Source of the DNA: Melioribacteraceae bacterium
GTDB lineage: Bacteria; Bacteroidota; Ignavibacteria; Ignavibacteriales; Melioribacteraceae
Direction: 5' to 3'
DNA: 64,000 nucleotides
Assembly (NCBI GenBank): GCA_027030245.1
Contig: JALVFE010000017.1
Location: forward strand, 24,120-88,119
This document shows, in pieces, positions 37,268 to 47,321 of this stretch; the first letter of the stretch is position 1; each line of letters starts with the position of its first letter. The notes under the pieces were generated by a model, which saw nothing but the letters and a program-made list of their open reading frames with translations, ran no database searches and had not been told where the DNA came from. The translations under genes were made by a program, and so were the position numbers.

Positions 37268-39005
37268 CTTATGGTCGGAACTGTTTGTCGATCAACTCAC
37301 CGAAAACGGAATTAAGTATGCGTGCATTTCACCGGGGTCGCGAAACACACCGTTAACATTGGCTTTTGCGGGTAATAAAAAAATTAAAACATTCGTTAAT
37401 CCCGACGAACGTTCTTCCGGCTTTTTCGCTTTGGGACTTGCGGAAAAAATTTCCGGACCGGTTGTTCTGGTTACAACATCGGGAACCGCAGTTGCGGAAC
37501 TTTATCCTGCAATCATAGAAGCTTACCAACGCAGAATACCTTTAATTGTTTGCACAGCCGACAGACCGCCGGAATTGCAAAACTGCGGCGCCAACCAAAC
37601 AATTAATCAAAAAAATATTTACAGAAATCACATCCGTAAATTTTTCGATGCCGGTTTACCTTCGTTAAATTTTGCAAAGCTCGAAAAAATTAAACAAATA
37701 GCAGTCGATGCGGTTGCAATCAGTAAACACGTCAATCGCGGTCCGGTCCATATAAATTTTCCTTTCAGAAAACCGTTGGAACCGGAAAGTTACACGGACT
37801 TTATAGATTCCAATTTATTGAAAAAAATAAAATCGAAAAAAATCCGGAAAGCCTTTACAGGCAATGCAAAACCGCACTCCAAAGAAATTAATAATATTGT
37901 TCAAACAATTAAGAAAAGCCCCGAAGGTTTAATTCTCTGCGGTTGGGATATGTTCGACGAAGATTTCCCCAAGTTATTAAACATGTTTTCTCGACTCACG
38001 GGTTATCCTGTAATTGCCGATGGAATTTCAGGTTTGAGATTCGGAAAGATCAGCAGACATAATTTAATTGTGAACGCCAGCGCGTTTTTACATTCGGAAG
38101 CATTTAACTTTCTGCTCGATACAAAAACCATCTTTATGTTCGGCAGCGCGCCTACTTCCAATATCATGCTTGACTTTATTAAAAAATCGCATGCGCAAAA
38201 ATTTTTGATTAACGAATACGGCGATTATAAAGATCCTTCCAAAACTGCGGAAAAAATTATCCCGTTGAATCCTTCGGTGTTTTTAAAAGAAATAATTGCC
38301 CGACTACAAAAATCCGGTAACCCGATTAATAATTCTTGGAGAAAGAAAATTAACCGTTTCGATGCGGCTACAGAAAAAATTAAAAAACACAAAATCCTAA
38401 ATGCCGCTTTTCCTTTCGAGGGCAGAATCATTCCCGAAGTGATTAAAATTATTCCATCTAATTCCAATTTGGTAATTTCCAACAGCATGCCCGTAAGGGA
38501 TTTGGATTATTTCGCTTCACATTCCCGGAAAAAAATTAACGTTTATACAAACCGCGGTGCCAGCGGAATAGACGGGATTATTTCCACGGCAGCAGGAATT
38601 GCAGTCTCTTCCAAACGCCCAACATATTTGGTGATTGGCGATTTGGCTTTTTTACATGATGCAAACGGAATGAATATTTTACGTAACTATAAAATTCCAC
38701 TCGTAATAATTTTAATAAACAACAACGGCGGCGGAATTTTCAGAATGCTTCCGGTTGCAAAAAATCGAGCTCATTTTACCGAATATTTTCAAACTCCGCA
38801 ATCGGTAAACTTTAGTTCCCTTACAGATGCTTACGGCGGCATTTTCCGCAGAATTAAAAGCTGGAGAGCTTTTGAAAAATTACCGGACGAAAAATCATCG
38901 GGGAATTTTACAGTTTACGAAATTAAAACCGATGCCGAAAAATCGGTTGAACACCGGAGAAAATATTGGGAAACCGTTAAAAAAGAAATTAACTCGCAGC
39001 TTTGA
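37242..39005 (+). CDS. menD: 2-succinyl-5-enolpyruvyl-6-hydroxy-3-cyclohexene-1-carboxylate synthase
   Basis: A thiamin-diphosphate enzyme joining isochorismate and 2-oxoglutarate. The SPGSRNTPLTLAF and TTSGTAVAELYPAIIEA blocks form the N-terminal TPP-binding part, and GDLAFLHDANGMNIL with INNNGGGIF the C-terminal Mg/TPP motif. Its 587 residues are close to the E. coli enzyme (556). The ATG lies inside the end of menF, and menH starts on the base after its stop, so the cluster is tightly coupled. Confidence 0.96.
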   Translation: MKIPINRNSLWSELFVDQLTENGIKYACISPGSRNTPLTLAFAGNKKIKTFVNPDERSSGFFALGLAEKISGPVVLVTTSGTAVAELYPAIIEAYQRRIPLIVCTADRPPELQNCGANQTINQKNIYRNHIRKFFDAGLPSLNFAKLEKIKQIAVDAVAISKHVNRGPVHINFPFRKPLEPESYTDFIDSNLLKKIKSKKIRKAFTGNAKPHSKEINNIVQTIKKSPEGLILCGWDMFDEDFPKLLNMFSRLTGYPVIADGISGLRFGKISRHNLIVNASAFLHSEAFNFLLDTKTIFMFGSAPTSNIMLDFIKKSHAQKFLINEYGDYKDPSKTAEKIIPLNPSVFLKEIIARLQKSGNPINNSWRKKINRFDAATEKIKKHKILNAAFPFEGRIIPEVIKIIPSNSNLVISNSMPVRDLDYFASHSRKKINVYTNRGASGIDGIISTAAGIAVSSKRPTYLVIGDLAFLHDANGMNILRNYKIPLVIILINNNGGGIFRMLPVAKNRAHFTEYFQTPQSVNFSSLTDAYGGIFRRIKSWRAFEKLPDEKSSGNFTVYEIKTDAEKSVEHRRKYWETVKKEINSQL

Positions 39006-39842
39006 ATGATTTTACGATTCGATAAAATCAAGTTCCACATTCTTACAGACAAAGAAAAAGCAAAAGGTAAAACGCCTGTTGTTTTTCTTCACGGTTTTAC
39101 GGGCAGTTCCGAAGAATGGCAGCCGCTGTTCAGTAAAATCAGTCCGGAATTTTTTCCACTCGCAATTGATTTAATCGGTCACGGTAAAAGCTCTTCACCG
39201 GAGGAAATCAATTTTTATTCTGTTGAATCCATTACCAACCATATTATGCAAATATTTAATTATTTAGAATTTAACAAAGTGATTTTGGTCGGATATTCGA
39301 TGGGCGGGCGTGCCGCCTTATCTTTTGCGGTAAGATTTCCGGATAAGATTGAAAAACTAATACTTGAAAGCTCGACAGCGGGAATAGAAAATGAAGACGA
39401 AAGAAAACAGCGTCAAATAAGCGATAACAAACTCGCCGGATTAATTTTGCGTGATGGAATCGAAAAATTTACGGAGTATTGGCTATCGCTTCCATTATTC
39501 GAATCGTTAAAAAATATTTCCGCAAACGATTACGAAAAATTGAGGTTGCGAAAACTCCGGAACAATCCGGTTGGGTTATCGAATATGTTGAAAGGTTTCG
39601 GAACTGGAATAATGCCGCCCTTGTGGAAGAATCTGAAAGATTTAAGATTTCCTGTTCTGTTAATTACCGGTTCATTAGACGAAAAATTTACGCGCATTAA
39701 CAGAAGAATGAAAAAATTATTACCTTCCGCACAACATAAAATAATTGAAGGAGCCGGACATAACGTTCATATAGAAAAATCTGAGGATTTTATTATTTTG
39801 GTAAACGAATTTTTATCAAAAAACAGCAAGAGAGAAATATGA
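39006..39842 (+). CDS. menH: SHCHC synthase, alpha/beta hydrolase
   Basis: An alpha/beta-hydrolase-fold enzyme that eliminates pyruvate from the MenD product. [14 protein letters not shown] forms the oxyanion region, [10 protein letters not shown] the nucleophile elbow, GSLDEKF the acid and GAGHNVHIE the catalytic His. Its 278 residues fit MenH. The assignment to this step rests on fold plus position between menD and menB. Its last 4 bases overlap menB. Confidence 0.9.
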   Translation: MILRFDKIKFHILTDKEKAKGKTPVVFLHGFTGSSEEWQPLFSKISPEFFPLAIDLIGHGKSSSPEEINFYSVESITNHIMQIFNYLEFNKVILVGYSMGGRAALSFAVRFPDKIEKLILESSTAGIENEDERKQRQISDNKLAGLILRDGIEKFTEYWLSLPLFESLKNISANDYEKLRLRKLRNNPVGLSNMLKGFGTGIMPPLWKNLKDLRFPVLLITGSLDEKFTRINRRMKKLLPSAQHKIIEGAGHNVHIEKSEDFIILVNEFLSKNSKREI

Positions 39843-40672
39843 GTTTCAATTGGCAAAAAGCAAAAGATTACCAAGATATCATTTACGAAAAAATGGAAGG
39901 CATCGCAAAAGTTACAATAAACAGACCGGAAGTAAGAAACGCGTTCCGACCCGAAACAGTTTGGGAAATGTATGATGCATTTTCGGACGCTCGCGAAGAC
40001 CCGGAAATCGGCGTGGTTCTTTTAACCGGTAAAGGTCCGGCAAAGGACGGAAAATATGCTTTCTGTTCCGGCGGCGACCAGAAAATACGGGGAGATAAAG
40101 GTTACGTCGGAAAAGACGGCGTGCCGCGGCTTAATGTATTGGACTTGCAAAAACTAATACGCAGTATGCCTAAACCCGTAATTGCACTTGTAGCCGGTTA
40201 TGCAATCGGCGGCGGTCATGTTCTGCACGTTGTATGCGATTTAACAATTGCCGCAGATAATGCAATCTTTGGGCAAACCGGACCCAAAGTGGGAAGCTTC
40301 GACGGCGGCTTCGGAGCAAGTTATCTGGCAAGAATCGTGGGACAAAAGAAAGCGAGGGAAATTTGGTATCTGTGCCGACAATACAACGCTCAAGAAGCTT
40401 ATGAAATGGGTTTGGTAAACAAAGTTGTTCCCGTGGAAGAACTTGAAAAAGAAGGCGTGCAATGGGCGAAAGAAATTTTGGAAAAAAGTCCGCTCGCAAT
40501 CCGTTTACTTAAATCGGCATTTAACGCGGAGCTCGACGGTCAAGCGGGAATACAAGAACTTGCAGGAAATGCCACATTGCTTTATTACATGAGCGAAGAA
40601 GCTCAAGAAGGCAAAAAAGCTTATATCGAAAAGCGAAAACCCGATTTTTCAAAATTTCCGAGAGTGCCGTAA
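39839..40672 (+). CDS. menB: 1,4-dihydroxy-2-naphthoyl-CoA synthase
   Basis: A crotonase-fold enzyme closing the naphthoate ring from o-succinylbenzoyl-CoA. The blocks [49 protein letters not shown] and [16 protein letters not shown] are diagnostic of MenB. Its 277 residues are usual. It overlaps menH by 4 bases and menA follows 3 bases later. Confidence 0.97.
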   Translation: MSFNWQKAKDYQDIIYEKMEGIAKVTINRPEVRNAFRPETVWEMYDAFSDAREDPEIGVVLLTGKGPAKDGKYAFCSGGDQKIRGDKGYVGKDGVPRLNVLDLQKLIRSMPKPVIALVAGYAIGGGHVLHVVCDLTIAADNAIFGQTGPKVGSFDGGFGASYLARIVGQKKAREIWYLCRQYNAQEAYEMGLVNKVVPVEELEKEGVQWAKEILEKSPLAIRLLKSAFNAELDGQAGIQELAGNATLLYYMSEEAQEGKKAYIEKRKPDFSKFPRVP

Positions 40673-40675
40673 TTT

Positions 40676-41575
40676 ATGATTGAATCGACATTACAAAAAT
40701 CATCCAAACTCGATTATTGGATAATGGCAAGCAGACCCAAAACTTTGCTTGCCGCTTTTGTTCCGGTAATCGTCGGTTCGTCTATTGCTTATCACGACGG
40801 TAAGTTTCAACCGCTCGCGGCGCTTGTGGCATTAATCTGTGCTTTGCTTATTCAAACAGGCACAAACTTCGTAAACGATCTCTATGATCACTTAAAAGGA
40901 ACGGATACGGAAGAGCGGGTTGGACCACAAAGGGTTTTGGCTTCGGGATTAATCTCACCCGCAGAAATGAAAAGAGCGATTGTAATCACTTTTGGAATTA
41001 CTTTTTTGCTCGGATTATATCTCGTTTATATTTCAACATATATAACTTTAATTATCGGTATTGTTTCCATTCTTGCCGGAATAGCTTACACAGCGGGACC
41101 GTATCCGCTTGCTTATAACGGATTGGGCGATGTATTCGTATTTATATTCTTCGGACTTGTAGGAACAATCGGCACGTATTATGTTCAAGCGCTGGATGTT
41201 ACTCCGCTTGCTGTTTGGGCTTCCATACCCGTCGGTGCATTAATTACAAATGTTTTGGTGGTTAACAACTACCGCGATATCGATCAAGACAGTAAAGCCG
41301 GTAAAAACACTTTGGCGGTTAAATACGGGAAAAAATTCACCAGAATCCAATACGTTGTTTTCACCGTTGTTTCTTATTTGATTTTGTTTGTCGTTTATTT
41401 CACTTATAAAAAAAGCATCTTTGTTTTCTTACCGGTTCTATCGCTTCCGCTTGCTATTAAACTCGTAAAAATGATTTACACATTCAAAGATCAACAACTA
41501 AACAAAACGCTTGAATTAACGGCAAAGCTTTCGGCAATTTACGGTTTGCTTTTTGCCGCCGGTATTTTGCTATGA
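40676..41575 (+). CDS. menA: 1,4-dihydroxy-2-naphthoate polyprenyltransferase
   Basis: A membrane UbiA-family enzyme attaching the polyprenyl chain. The opening WIMASRPKTLLAAFVPV and first Asp-rich motif NFVNDLYDHLKGTDTEERVGPQR are the MenA hallmark. VVNNYRDIDQDSKAGKNTLAV is the second Asp-rich motif. It has 299 residues and about nine hydrophobic helices. Overlapping ATGA with menC indicates coupling. Confidence 0.96.
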   Translation: MIESTLQKSSKLDYWIMASRPKTLLAAFVPVIVGSSIAYHDGKFQPLAALVALICALLIQTGTNFVNDLYDHLKGTDTEERVGPQRVLASGLISPAEMKRAIVITFGITFLLGLYLVYISTYITLIIGIVSILAGIAYTAGPYPLAYNGLGDVFVFIFFGLVGTIGTYYVQALDVTPLAVWASIPVGALITNVLVVNNYRDIDQDSKAGKNTLAVKYGKKFTRIQYVVFTVVSYLILFVVYFTYKKSIFVFLPVLSLPLAIKLVKMIYTFKDQQLNKTLELTAKLSAIYGLLFAAGILL

Positions 41576-42642
41576 TTATCCGTGAAATAAAATTCATACC
41601 CTACAAACTTAAATTTATCAGCCCGCTAAAAACATCAAAAGAAACGTTTGAATACAGGAAAGGATTTCTAATACGACTAACAGATTCCGGAGGCAATAAC
41701 TTTTACGGGGATGTTGCTCCGCTTGTTTCTTTCGGCACCGAAACGCTTGAAGACGCAAAGATAAAATTGACTTCAATTCAAGCTCTGCTTACCGGAAAAG
41801 ATTATCCTGATATTTTTAATTTTATAAATTCGTTTGAACTTCACGGATTTCCCGCCGTTAAATTCGGAATTGAACAAGCTTTAATTAATTTTGCATTCTT
41901 CCATAATTTTAAGCCCGTAACAGAGCAATTCAATTCCGGAGAAGAGATTCATATCCCCGTGAGCGGTGTAATCGGAATAAGCGGTAAAACAGAATGTGTC
42001 AACAAAATTAAAGAATTTATCAAATTGGGCATCGATACCGTTAAACTTAAAATCGGCGATGATTTTAATAATGATTTGAATTGCATCAATTCTATTTTAA
42101 ACTTAAACAATAATGTAAAATTGAGATTGGATGTTAACGGGAAATGGAATTTGCGGAAAGCGAAAACAAATTTTGCAAAGTTACCCAATAGCAGAATCGA
42201 GTTTATCGAACAACCGGTTAAAAATTTGGAGGGGCTAAACAAATTAGCCGGACTTACTAAAATTAAAATTGCGCCCGACGAATCAGTGAAAAATTTTAAA
42301 ACCGCAATGCAGATTATAGACAACAGAAATTTCGAATTTATAATAATAAAACCCCAAGTGTTGGGAAGCATATTCGATACACTGAAAATTATAACCCGCG
42401 CAAACTCGAAGGGCGTAAAAGTAATAATCTCTTCGGTATTTGAATCGGTAGTGGGGAAAAGTATTTTATATCTTTTGGCGGCACAAACAAATCACGGATA
42501 CGCTCACGGATTAACGGCAAATAAAATTTTCGAAAATGATTTATTTGAAGCTCCTTTTAAATTTTATGAAGGTAAAATTATACTTACAAAAAACGAATTC
42601 AACAAATTTGTAAGAATATTAAGCGAATCGGAATATGCTTAA
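41572..42642 (+). CDS. menC: o-succinylbenzoate synthase
   Basis: An enolase-superfamily dehydratase. The catalytic layout is visible in order: KLKIG (KxK pair), RLDVNGKW (Asp ligand), FIEQPV (Glu ligand), APDES (Asp ligand) and later IIKPQVLGS with the second Lys. Its 356 residues are within the MenC range. It overlaps menA by 4 bases and menE by 8. Confidence 0.92.
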   Translation: MIIREIKFIPYKLKFISPLKTSKETFEYRKGFLIRLTDSGGNNFYGDVAPLVSFGTETLEDAKIKLTSIQALLTGKDYPDIFNFINSFELHGFPAVKFGIEQALINFAFFHNFKPVTEQFNSGEEIHIPVSGVIGISGKTECVNKIKEFIKLGIDTVKLKIGDDFNNDLNCINSILNLNNNVKLRLDVNGKWNLRKAKTNFAKLPNSRIEFIEQPVKNLEGLNKLAGLTKIKIAPDESVKNFKTAMQIIDNRNFEFIIIKPQVLGSIFDTLKIITRANSKGVKVIISSVFESVVGKSILYLLAAQTNHGYAHGLTANKIFENDLFEAPFKFYEGKIILTKNEFNKFVRILSESEYA

Positions 42643-44089
42643 AGTAGGATTACATGATAATTGGCTTTTCCGGCAAAGCACGTTAAACCCTGATAAAATT
42701 TTCCTTTCGGATAAAAATAGAAACTATTCTTTTTCCGAAGTTTACCAAGAAGTTTTAAGTTTGGCGGAAAGTTTAAGAGATAAAACCAAGCCGAATAAAT
42801 TTGTTCCCGTATTATGCGAAAACAATATTCATTTTGTTTTTGCGGTATTTGCACTTTGGGAACTCGGCGCGGTTCCCGTCCCAGTAAACTACAAGTTGCA
42901 CAAAAACGAAATTTTAGAATTACTTTCGCAATTCGAATACGACTACATCCTTTTGCACAAAAGCTTGAAAGAGAAGTCCGGATTAACATTTGAAAAAGCC
43001 CAGCTCTTCCCTTTTGAAAATAAGCGGAAACTATTGACAGAAGAAAAATCCGGTTACGGTTCTTTAGCCGTTATAATTTTTACATCCGGAAGCAGAGGAA
43101 AACCCAAAGGCGTAAAAATTTCGTTTGAGAACATTTTAGCAAGCGCTGTTTCGTTCGATTCGGAATTTCAAATTTCGCACTCCGATAAATTCTTATGCTC
43201 ATTACCGTTTTATCACATCGGAGGGTTTTCGATTATTACCCGCGCTGTGTTAAGCGGTGTTTCCGTGGTTTTCCCGGCAAGTCTGAGGACAAACGATATT
43301 TTAACAAGCATCAAAGAAGATAAACCAACGATGGTATCTTTGGTTCCAACAATGCTAAAAAGACTGATTGATAAGGAAACTGAACCCGACAACGGATTAC
43401 GTTATGTGTTTTTAGGTGGAGCTGCAGCGCCGGATGATTTAATTGAGAAAGCTGTCAAACTAAATTATCCGGTAACTCTTGTTTACGGCGCTACGGAAAC
43501 ATCATCGATGGTTGCGGCTAAAATAATTACGAAGGAAAAATCCAAACCCTTTAGCGTAAAGCCTTTGAAAAATGTTGAGATTAAAATTATCGACCGCAAC
43601 GGCAAAACCCTACCGCCAAACTGCAAAGGCGAAATAATTGTTTCGGCTCCGCAAGTTGCCGGTGGTTATTTGAACAATGAAGGCGAAAGCAAAATAAAAT
43701 TTTCCGGGAAGTCTTTCTACACCGGAGATTTTGGATACAAGGACGATGCGGGAAGCCTTTATATACTTGGGCGAATTGACGATATAATAATTTCAGGCGG
43801 AGAAAATATAAATCCATCCGAAATTGAAAATGTATTGATGCAGCATCCCGAAATCAAAGACGCTTATATTTTCGGGGAGCGAAGCGAAGAATGGGGAGAG
43901 CAAATAACAGCAGCCGTTGTTACGCAAAACGAAACTTTAGCCGGAGATGAAATTAAAGACTTTCTCCGGTCTCATCTCTCGGCTTTCAAAATACCCAAGA
44001 AAATTTTTTTCATCGATTCCATACCGCGAAATTCGTTGGGCAAAGTGATAAAACCGGAATTGCAAAAGAAATTAACGTCAGGAAATTAA
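42635..44089 (+). CDS. menE: o-succinylbenzoate--CoA ligase
   Basis: An ANL-superfamily adenylating enzyme that makes OSB-CoA, the MenB substrate. IIFTSGSRGKPKGVKIS is the P-loop, VYGATETSS and FYTGDFGYKD the adenylation motifs, GRIDDIIISGGENINPSEIE the hinge, and RNSLGKVIKPEL carries the C-terminal catalytic Lys. Its 484 residues are normal. It closes the men operon, converging with the thioesterase gene over 4 bases. Confidence 0.95.
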   Translation: MLKVGLHDNWLFRQSTLNPDKIFLSDKNRNYSFSEVYQEVLSLAESLRDKTKPNKFVPVLCENNIHFVFAVFALWELGAVPVPVNYKLHKNEILELLSQFEYDYILLHKSLKEKSGLTFEKAQLFPFENKRKLLTEEKSGYGSLAVIIFTSGSRGKPKGVKISFENILASAVSFDSEFQISHSDKFLCSLPFYHIGGFSIITRAVLSGVSVVFPASLRTNDILTSIKEDKPTMVSLVPTMLKRLIDKETEPDNGLRYVFLGGAAAPDDLIEKAVKLNYPVTLVYGATETSSMVAAKIITKEKSKPFSVKPLKNVEIKIIDRNGKTLPPNCKGEIIVSAPQVAGGYLNNEGESKIKFSGKSFYTGDFGYKDDAGSLYILGRIDDIIISGGENINPSEIENVLMQHPEIKDAYIFGERSEEWGEQITAAVVTQNETLAGDEIKDFLRSHLSAFKIPKKIFFIDSIPRNSLGKVIKPELQKKLTSGN

Positions 44090-44487
44090 TCCGCCATATA
44101 TTTTTTTAGTCCGTTGATTAAATCCTTGTGCAGTTTTACTTTTTCGAAGTTATTTCTGTTAACCAATACATGCACGGTTTTGCCTTTAGCCATTAGGTTT
44201 CCGGAACATTTCCCAAAATAACTTAACTCGAAAGAAGATTCCCTTAATTGCGTTACCGAAACACTTATTTCCAGATCGTCGTGTAATTTTACCGGTTTAA
44301 TATAATCCGCTTCGGAGTGAATGATAGGTAAAATGAAATCCCGGCTTTTGAAATAATTTTCTTTAGTATTAAGACTGTTCAAAAATTCTTCGTAAACTTG
44401 ATGAAACAGTTTGAAAAGCTCCGCAAAATAAATTATTCCGCCGGCATCAATTTGATCGAAATAAATTTTCTTTTTTCTTGAAAACAT
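44086..44487 (-). CDS. 4HBT hotdog-fold thioesterase, candidate DHNA-CoA hydrolase
   Basis: A 133-residue single hotdog protein of the YbgC/4HBT family. KIYFDQIDAGGIIYFAELFKLFHQVYEEFL carries the catalytic Asp in the expected DxxGxxYF setting. In organisms lacking a classical MenI, such enzymes hydrolyse 1,4-dihydroxy-2-naphthoyl-CoA. Its position abutting menE makes that role likely here but does not prove it. It is on the opposite strand from the men genes and overlaps menE's stop by 4 bases. Confidence 0.8.
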   Translation of the reverse strand: MFSRKKKIYFDQIDAGGIIYFAELFKLFHQVYEEFLNSLNTKENYFKSRDFILPIIHSEADYIKPVKLHDDLEISVSVTQLRESSFELSYFGKCSGNLMAKGKTVHVLVNRNNFEKVKLHKDLINGLKKYMAD

Positions 44488-44593
44488 AATTTTCCCGTTT
44501 GTGGAAGAATAATTACACTAACCAAAATTGATATTCATCATAATTTAATATATAATTTCTTTTGCAAAAAAATAATTTACTTGAGGAAAAATA

Positions 44594-44995
44594 ATGGAAA
44601 TCGGTATAATCGTCGGAATTCTTTTGTTGCTTTTTTTCGGAGCGCAATTCCGGCTGTATAGAAAATCCAAGAAAACCGTAGGCACTGATGTTCCGTTCGA
44701 TAAATTGAGCGACCGTTTGAAACAAATGATAAAAAATAAAAAATCGATTATATATTTTTATTCACCTTCTTGCCATGCGTGTAAACAACAAACTCCGGTT
44801 ATGGAAGACTTAAAGAAAGAATTACAAAACATAATAATGATAGACGCTTCGGTAAATATGAGAGATGCCATGGCTTTCGGAATTATGGGAACTCCATCTA
44901 CAATTTTCATTCGCGATAACAAAATTTACGACGTAATGGTCGGTTTCCGCGGAGAATCTTCGTTACGTAAAAAAGTAGATTTACTTTATTCATAA
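44594..44995 (+). CDS. Membrane-anchored thioredoxin-fold protein
   Basis: A 133-residue protein with an N-terminal anchor (IIVGILLLLFFGAQF) and a thioredoxin domain carrying CHAC (C60, C63) in YFYSPSCHACKQQTPVMEDL. The cis-Pro appears in IMGTPSTIFI. The orientation of the anchor cannot be fixed from sequence. It would reduce or oxidise disulfides near the membrane. TTGAGGAAAAATA precedes the ATG. The YwqK-repeat gene follows 18 bases later. Confidence 0.87.
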   Translation: MEIGIIVGILLLLFFGAQFRLYRKSKKTVGTDVPFDKLSDRLKQMIKNKKSIIYFYSPSCHACKQQTPVMEDLKKELQNIIMIDASVNMRDAMAFGIMGTPSTIFIRDNKIYDVMVGFRGESSLRKKVDLLYS

Positions 44996-45013
44996 TTTGG
45001 AAAAATCTATTTG

Positions 45014-46357
45014 ATGAACAAATTTTTATCTCTCGCCAAAATTTTTCTAATAATCTGCGTTTTAATTTCCGCAAATGCGGTTTACCCGCAAACCGCTAAA
45101 AAGGAGATTAAGAAAACTTATTATCCGAACGGAAAACTGAAATCGGAAGGCGAATATGTTAACGGAATCAGAAACGGTTATTATCGCGAATACTACGAAA
45201 ACGGGAATCTATGGAAAGAATGGTATTTCGAAAACGGCTTGGAAGAAGGCCCGTCTTATTGGTATTTCGAAGACGGAACGCTAAGCATGATTTGGAACTA
45301 CAAGCACGGAAAGCTTGACGGGAAACAGCAATGGTTTTACGAATCGGGAGAACTATGGGCAACGCCTAATTTTGTTAACGGTGTGCGCGAAGGTTACACG
45401 GAAACATATTATAAAAGCGGCGCTTTACAAGGTATTTGGAATTACAAAAACGGAAAACTAAACGGCATCTCAAAAATATTTTACGAAAACGGAAAAATTG
45501 AAGTCGAGCGAAATTACGTTGACGGCAAACTGAACGGCATAAGTCGTGTTTACAACGACTACGGCGGCGTTGCTTTGGAAGCCAATTACAAAGACGATGT
45601 GCTTGACGGAATTTCGTATTTATACTATCCCGATGGTTCCATCAAGGTTATCGACACGTATAAAAACGGTCAGATTGTTAAACGGAAACGATATGATATT
45701 GTGGGCAACTTTGATAAGGTGGAAGAGGATTTCAAAGATTATTACGCAGACGGTATAATGAAATCGGAACAACACTTTCACGAAGGCGAATTGGACGGAT
45801 TAAATAAATATTATTACCACAACGGTTTTCTTAAATCCGCTTTGTTTTATAATCAAGGCAAGTTGGACAGTGTTTCGAAATTTTATTCGGAAAACGGAAT
45901 TCTCCAAAGGGTAACAACTTATTCGGACAACGTAAAAGAAGGTAAAGAATTAATTTATAACGAAGACGGCGTTTTGGTTACCGAACAAAATTATTCCAAC
46001 GGTGAACTCTCGGATACGGCAAAAACTTTTTACGAAAGCGGGGAAATAAAATCGGTTAAAATTTATAAGGAAGGCGTTCCAGAAGGTAAATCGGTTTCAT
46101 TTTACAAAAACGGAGCAAAGAAAGAAGAGGTCTTTTACAAAAACGGAAAGCGCGAAGGTTTTTACACCGCTTATTTTCCAAACGGCGATTTAAGAGCTTA
46201 CGGAAATTATAAAAACGACAAACTCGACGGAAAGTATTACGAATATTACGAAAACGGATTGCTAAAAATTGAAGCCGAATATTCAGGAGGAGAATTGATA
46301 AATCAAACCAAATATAATCCGGACGGGACAAAAGTAAAAACAGTTAATCGACCGTAA
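45014..46357 (+). CDS. YwqK/MORN-like repeat secreted protein
   Basis: A signal peptide (IFLIICVLISANAVYPQ) is followed by about 17 tandem repeats of roughly 23 residues with the pattern YYxNGxLKxExxYxNGxxxG. The repeats run almost to the C-terminus (447 residues). This is the repeat of the YwqK family, first named for an antitoxin-linked protein but widespread in secreted Bacteroidota proteins of unknown role. No toxin gene is visible nearby. The ATG at 45014 is preferred over the TTG before it. Confidence 0.85.
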   Translation: MNKFLSLAKIFLIICVLISANAVYPQTAKKEIKKTYYPNGKLKSEGEYVNGIRNGYYREYYENGNLWKEWYFENGLEEGPSYWYFEDGTLSMIWNYKHGKLDGKQQWFYESGELWATPNFVNGVREGYTETYYKSGALQGIWNYKNGKLNGISKIFYENGKIEVERNYVDGKLNGISRVYNDYGGVALEANYKDDVLDGISYLYYPDGSIKVIDTYKNGQIVKRKRYDIVGNFDKVEEDFKDYYADGIMKSEQHFHEGELDGLNKYYYHNGFLKSALFYNQGKLDSVSKFYSENGILQRVTTYSDNVKEGKELIYNEDGVLVTEQNYSNGELSDTAKTFYESGEIKSVKIYKEGVPEGKSVSFYKNGAKKEEVFYKNGKREGFYTAYFPNGDLRAYGNYKNDKLDGKYYEYYENGLLKIEAEYSGGELINQTKYNPDGTKVKTVNRP

Positions 46358-47306
46358 TAATTTTATCATCGAGAAATAATTCTATCCCGTTTTTATTAAC
46401 AAGCAGTTCCGCTTTTTCGAAATCCACATTATTCAAAACAGTTAAAATTTTATCTGCGCCGTTGAGTTTACTTTTGCGGAGAATTGCCGTTTTATTAATC
46501 CACTTGCCGTTTACAAGTTCCGTCTTGGTGGAAGAAACAGTTACGATTTCATCACCCGCTTTATTTAATTTTGCGGTTAAAATTAATTCGTCGGCGGTAA
46601 AATTTCTTTTCCACTTAAGATTTTTATTTTTCAAATCCAGTAAAAATATTCTGTGCTTATCGTAAGCAAGAAAAAATTCACCGTTTCCGGAAAACGTTCC
46701 GTTATCAAACTTTTGCGGGATTTGCAGTATGGCATTACCGTCAAAATCGAAAATGACTGTAGTTTGAACAAGGCTGTCCGCCTTCCAAGAATAAGTCGAT
46801 ACGGCAATAAGATTATTCGAGGGTGATAATTTTATTCCGCTACCGTCTGTTCCCTTTACAACAAAACGATGCAACAAATTACCGTTTGTATCGAAGATTT
46901 TAACTGTGGAATTGGGTTGTTCTTTTTGGGAAATCAAAAGCGCAACAAGATTGTCTTGTGCATCGGTTAAAACTTTTCTCTCGTATGCAAACGGTAAATT
47001 CCCGAACAATCGTACTTCATTAATTTTCTGTCCGGTGTTATTGTAAAATGAGGCTTTATCTTCCAGAACATCAATCAACACCAATCCACCGTTACCGGTA
47101 AGTACGGGGAACGGCGCACTTTCTTTCGACCGAAGAGTTTTTTTCACTTCAAAAACAAATTCACCGCGTTTGTTATATACTTTAATATTCAACATTTTCC
47201 CGGAACCGCTTTTAACAAATTGCGTTTCGGCACGCGATAAATCCCGTTTTACCGTTTGAGCGGTTAGCAAAAACGATGTTATTAAAATCATCAATAAAAT
47301 TTTCAT
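46344..47306 (-). CDS. Secreted beta-propeller-like protein, function unknown
   Basis: A signal peptide (ILLMILITSFLLTAQ) is followed by about 300 residues of repeated four-stranded sheets (for example VKIFDTNGNLLHRFVVKG and TVIFDFDGNAILQIP) that look like WD40/PQQ-type propeller blades. I do not recognise a named family. It is the last gene of the long minus-strand envelope operon, 15 bases after the M23 peptidase, and overlaps the YwqK-repeat gene tail to tail by 14 bases. Confidence 0.65.
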   Translation of the reverse strand: MKILLMILITSFLLTAQTVKRDLSRAETQFVKSGSGKMLNIKVYNKRGEFVFEVKKTLRSKESAPFPVLTGNGGLVLIDVLEDKASFYNNTGQKINEVRLFGNLPFAYERKVLTDAQDNLVALLISQKEQPNSTVKIFDTNGNLLHRFVVKGTDGSGIKLSPSNNLIAVSTYSWKADSLVQTTVIFDFDGNAILQIPQKFDNGTFSGNGEFFLAYDKHRIFLLDLKNKNLKWKRNFTADELILTAKLNKAGDEIVTVSSTKTELVNGKWINKTAILRKSKLNGADKILTVLNNVDFEKAELLVNKNGIELFLDDKIITVD

Positions 47307-47321
47307 AATTAAAACTCTAAT

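Noticed and set aside
45014..46357. Toxin-antitoxin system from the YwqK family name
   Set aside because: The protein is secreted and made of many repeats, and no toxin gene is adjacent; the family name alone does not support it.
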